This document shows positions 7,218 through 8,846 of a DNA stretch of 8,846 bases, in pieces. Numbering within the stretch: the stretch's first letter is position 1; each line of letters starts with the position of its first letter. This stretch comes from Kosmotogaceae bacterium. GTDB taxonomy: Bacteria; Thermotogota; Thermotogae; Petrotogales; Kosmotogaceae. The notes under the pieces are model-generated. The model searched no databases and was not told where the DNA came from. It was given only the letters and a program-made list of their open reading frames with translations. Location of the stretch: contig DLVL01000147.1 in the NCBI GenBank assembly GCA_003444085.1, forward strand, positions 10,379 to 19,224, given 5' to 3'. Position numbers and translations under genes: made by a program.

Positions 7218-7917
7218 TCAAGGAACATCAATGGCAATACTCGGTTTTGTGTCTTTCCTGCTGTTGGCAAGCTCGAACAGTCGTTCCACGCTTCCATCCT
7301 TGAACACGTAGTCGAAAAAGGCAAGCAGCAGGTCTTTTGTAAAGGTATGGCCGTTTCTCTTCATGAATCCGCTGGTGAAGTCCAAGACAGTTGCTAGGGG
7401 AGAGATGAAGTCAAGCATAGCGAAGTCCCTATGGGCTGCCCCATCGATGTCCAGTACCAGTGGCTTCATTGATGAGTTTTCAATAACAGGATCAAGCCCG
7501 CTGAAGTATTTTTTGTGTAAGCCATTCTTCGGTACGTATGATAAGGGACGGAATCGACAAACCATCTTTGAGATCCTCCGTCCTGTAGGAAAACAAGGCA
7601 GGATCAAAAGCAAACATTGCTTTGACTCTCGGCTCTACCATTGCATTGTGAACCGCAACCCCGGCTCCTCCGGAATGACCGATGAGCCCAATCCTTGACA
7701 GGTCAAGCATTCCCTGTAAACCAGAATCAATCTTGCCGTCATTCAGGTATTCAAGGGAATCTATGGTGCGCGAAATGTCATTGGATAGATGAAGCATCGC
7801 TGTCCTAACGCCATCGTCAAAGTCCTCATCTTCAGACAGGATCAATGCGAAGTCGGGTTCGTGATATACCACTTCTCCGTAGTTGTGATTGAGATCCCTT
7901 TCCCATGAACGCTCCAT
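7218..7917 (-). pseudogene. PAF-acetylhydrolase-like alpha/beta hydrolase, 5'-truncated and frameshifted
   Basis: Esterase or lipase-like protein of the alpha/beta hydrolase fold. The first frame (from ATG 7917) has DLNHNYGEVVYHEPDFA, then GLIGHSGGAGVAV with nucleophile Ser82, and AMFAFDPALF with the likely acid Asp105. It stops at 7492. The following frame gives YFSGLDPVIENSS and DIDGAAHRDFAMLDF, with the presumed catalytic His (about 162 after repair), and ends at TGA 7218. Removing one base from the A-run (T6 at 7509-7514 on the plus strand) joins the parts as EWLTQKYFSGL. The order GHSGG, D, then GxxHxDF matches plasma PAF acetylhydrolase. The N-terminal third, with the oxyanion HG motif, is missing: the frame just upstream is closed by TGA, and a different gene's start lies there. 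No working enzyme is expected. Confidence 0.75.
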
Positions 7918-7982
7918 TCTGATGGCTCACAGAACCATCGGAAATCAATTTCGGAGTTATCTGCTATTTTCAGTTTCGCCAT
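7908..7982 (-). pseudogene. 5' stub of a probable DUF1349-type protein
   Basis: ATG at 7982 is preceded by AAGGGAGA, a normal ribosome binding site. The first 25 codons read MAKLKIADNSEID and FRWFCEPSEWSV. The W-x-x-EP-x-x-W pattern resembles the start of DUF1349 (concanavalin-like) proteins, which usually begin fxWxNEPxxW. After about codon 25 the frame enters the hydrolase sequence out of register and ends by chance at 7845. This looks like the head of one gene joined to the middle of another. The family assignment rests on few residues. Confidence 0.4.
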
Positions 7983-8069
7983 ATTATTCTCCCTTCATAA
8001 ACGCGGAACTCACGCTGATCGTATGCATTGCGATGAGTGGGTTGCAACAAGCATAGCATGTGTAAGGAC

Positions 8070-8123
8070 CTCTATATGAAGAACCGGCTTTCCTCCTCGG
8101 AAGCCAGAGGAGGAGGTATAGAG
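8070..8123. repeat. Nested hairpin covering a purine-rich SD-like sequence
   Basis: TCCTCCTC (8091-8098) pairs perfectly with GAGGAGGA (8107-8114) across an 8-base loop. An outer pair, CTCTATA (8070-8076) with TATAGAG (8117-8123), encloses it. GAGGAGGAGGT is a near-perfect complement of the 16S rRNA 3' end, so in a plus-strand transcript the stem would hide it. An ATG at 8131 begins 13 bases after this sequence. No T-run follows. Confidence 0.55.
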
Positions 8124-8130
8124 ACCAGTA

Positions 8131-8368
8131 ATGCTAACAGTTGTGAGACGAGAGCTTTTCTAGGAAATAGTCGCACGAGTAATTGTAGACCCAGCAGACC
8201 CAATTGAGTAATAGGCAATGCTCTCTGCAGACTCTATATGCTCATAGGAGAAACTGACAACGATAAGGAGGCATTCCAACATTGTTTGTTCTGAGACGAG
8301 ACCCTGATAATATATTAGTATTATTGTCTCACCCCGATAGACTTCAGTTCTTAACCCGGGGAGACTAG
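8131..8368 (+). pseudogene. Possible decayed small gene (about 79 codons)
   Basis: Not recognised and weakly supported. From ATG 8131 the frame reads MLTVVRRELF, an amber TAG (8161), then EIVARVIVDPADPIE. Restoring a G near 8208 continues as VIGNALCRLYMLIGE and TDNDKEAFQHC; restoring a T near 8285 continues as FVLRRDPDNILVLLSHPD and RLQFLTRGD, ending at TAG 8366. The pieces read like ordinary coding sequence, and the repairs are of the same kind needed in the broken genes to the left. Each piece is short enough to be open by chance. An alternative is a 28-codon ORF from TTG 8282 with AAGGAGG 10 bases upstream. Confidence 0.3.
8326..8365. repeat. Imperfect hairpin in the leader of the membrane protein gene
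   Basis: GTCT-CA-CCCCG (8326-8336) can pair with CGGGG-AGAC (8357-8365), nine base pairs with a two-base bulge and a 20-base loop. It lies about 60 bases before the ATG at 8425. No T-run follows, so it is not a clear terminator. Confidence 0.35.
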
Positions 8369-8424
8369 AGGAAGATGTTTTGCTAGCAGTTACCTGCAAA
8401 TACTAAGAGGAGGAGAGGATGTAA

Positions 8425-8661
8425 ATGGAGAAAAAGAAACTAGCCATGGTCATATCTGGTGCAATAGCATTGGCCTGTGTAGCTTTTGTTGTTGTTCTTT
8501 TTCTTGTGAAGATTCTATGGGCTTGGACGATTCCTGACTTGTTCCCAGGGGCTGTGGAACAGGGATTGGTTGCAGAGACGATTTCCTGGTTAACGGCAGT
8601 GAAAATTGCGATTTTTGTGGCCATTCTGTCAGGGTTCAATAGAGGCGCGCAAAAAGCCTAG
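8425..8661 (+). CDS. Small two-helix membrane protein of unknown function
   Basis: A 78-residue integral membrane protein. MEKKKLA provides a positive N-terminus, residues 7-33 and 53-70 are hydrophobic helices, and between them lies WAWTIPDLFPGAVEQGLVA. The Trp, Pro, Gly and acidic residues of this connecting segment look like a conserved family signature; I believe similar short proteins with a PDLFPGAV segment occur in other bacteria, but I cannot name the family. The positive-inside rule puts both ends in the cytoplasm and the loop outside. A strong ribosome binding site (GAGGAGGAGAGG, 8406-8417) precedes ATG 8425 at 7 bases. The gene is intact and is followed after 46 bases by the methyltransferase gene, so they may be co-transcribed. 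Confidence 0.75.
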   Translation: MEKKKLAMVISGAIALACVAFVVVLFLVKILWAWTIPDLFPGAVEQGLVAETISWLTAVKIAIFVAILSGFNRGAQKA

Positions 8662-8707
8662 CAGACAAGAGTTATCGAATCAGATTTGAGCGTGAGAGGC
8701 GAAAGAG

Positions 8708-8846
8708 TTGGCGGAATGGTTTGAAGATGAGGCGTTCTGGAAAGAACTCTATGAGTTTCTTTTTTCTGAAGGGAGATTTAAGGCTGCTGCCGAACAGGTC
8801 GAGAAGATTCTCGACCTGGTAAAGAAGGATACCAGTGATGTTCTGG
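8708..8846 (+). CDS. Probable class I SAM-dependent methyltransferase, N-terminal part (runs off the right edge)
   Basis: The open frame from TTG 8708 to the edge covers 46 codons: LAEWFEDEAFWKELYEFLF, then SEGRFKAAAEQVEKILDL and VKKDTSDVL. The pattern xxWFExxxFWxxxyxFLF followed by a helix and the lead-in to VLDLGCG is typical of the cap region before motif I of methyltransferases in the Methyltransf_25/11 group. The window ends just before the glycine-rich SAM-binding motif, so this cannot be confirmed here. TTG is taken as start because GAGAGG lies 8 bases upstream; the nearby GTG (8692) is in a frame that ends quickly. The acceptor substrate cannot be told. Confidence 0.65.
   Translation, partial: MAEWFEDEAFWKELYEFLFSEGRFKAAAEQVEKILDLVKKDTSDVL

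Larger units (their letters stand above)
7983..8424. other. 442-base stretch without an intact gene
   Basis: From 7983 to 8130 I see upstream DNA of the DUF1349 stub and a nested hairpin. From 8131 to 8368 three overlapping short frames on the plus strand may be a decayed gene (listed separately). Two 13-base copies differing at one base, TTGTGAGACGAGA (8141) and TTCTGAGACGAGA (8289), lie inside it. A weak extended -10 (TGATAATAT, 8305-8313, with TTGTTC 16 bases upstream of the hexamer) could serve the membrane protein gene. A 79-codon minus-strand frame here (8399-8160, TTG start) has no ribosome binding site and a low-complexity start; I do not accept it. Confidence 0.5.

Noticed and set aside
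7505..7516. A6 run in the hydrolase as a programmed frameshift site
   Set aside because: The required change is +1, the run is short for polymerase slippage, no slippery heptamer in the right register or downstream structure is evident, and the gene is truncated at its 5' end anyway.
7983..8130. Insertion sequence or attachment-site scars around the broken genes
   Set aside because: No transposase fragment, terminal inverted repeats or target-site duplications found; the 13-base near-repeat at 8141 and 8289 is internal and does not flank the block.
8160..8399. 79-codon minus-strand open frame
   Set aside because: TTG start without a ribosome binding site, Ser/Thr-rich low-complexity start, and it is antisense to frames with a more coding-like character. 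Probably open by chance.

Overview
The window looks like a mesophilic or thermophilic bacterium of moderate GC content. The thrS-ridA pair, a SplB-like radical SAM protein, a lipoprotein subtilase and a DrrAB-like ABC exporter would fit Thermotogota such as Mesotoga or Kosmotoga. That placement is a guess from protein style; nothing in the sequence names the organism. No rRNA, tRNA, CRISPR array, IS element or phage gene was found.

Left part (1-4083), intact. On the minus strand are ridA and the first 302 codons of thrS, in one operon with a good promoter at 1323-1351. The ridA stop codon lies inside the thrS Shine-Dalgarno. Divergently, a CX3CX2C radical SAM protein (1410-2153) is followed by a 15-bp perfect inverted repeat. 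This repeat touches the -35 region of a strong extended -10 promoter driving a lipoprotein subtilisin-like protease (2347-4083).

Middle part (4135-about 8370), a gene graveyard. An ABC-2 permease seems to have lost its true start in a deletion that also fused its head to the tail of the ATPase gene. The ATPase has a TAA codon and a frameshift. Divergently come an SDR oxidoreductase with two frameshifts, a small helical protein with one frameshift, and a 5' stub that resembles a UroD-family gene. Facing them is the C-terminal two thirds of a PAF-acetylhydrolase-like alpha/beta hydrolase with one frameshift. It is joined at its 5' end to the first 25 or so codons of what looks like a DUF1349 gene. 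A further decayed small ORF may lie at 8131-8368. Most of the frameshifts can be explained as gain or loss of one base in a short mononucleotide run.

Right part (8425-8846), intact again: a 78-residue two-helix membrane protein with a strong ribosome binding site, then the start of a probable class I SAM-dependent methyltransferase that runs off the window.

No convincing new defence, mobile or signalling system was found. The most notable feature is the dense, localised block of broken genes between intact neighbours. The main alternative is a local run of homopolymer sequencing errors, which would not explain the gene-fusion junctions.
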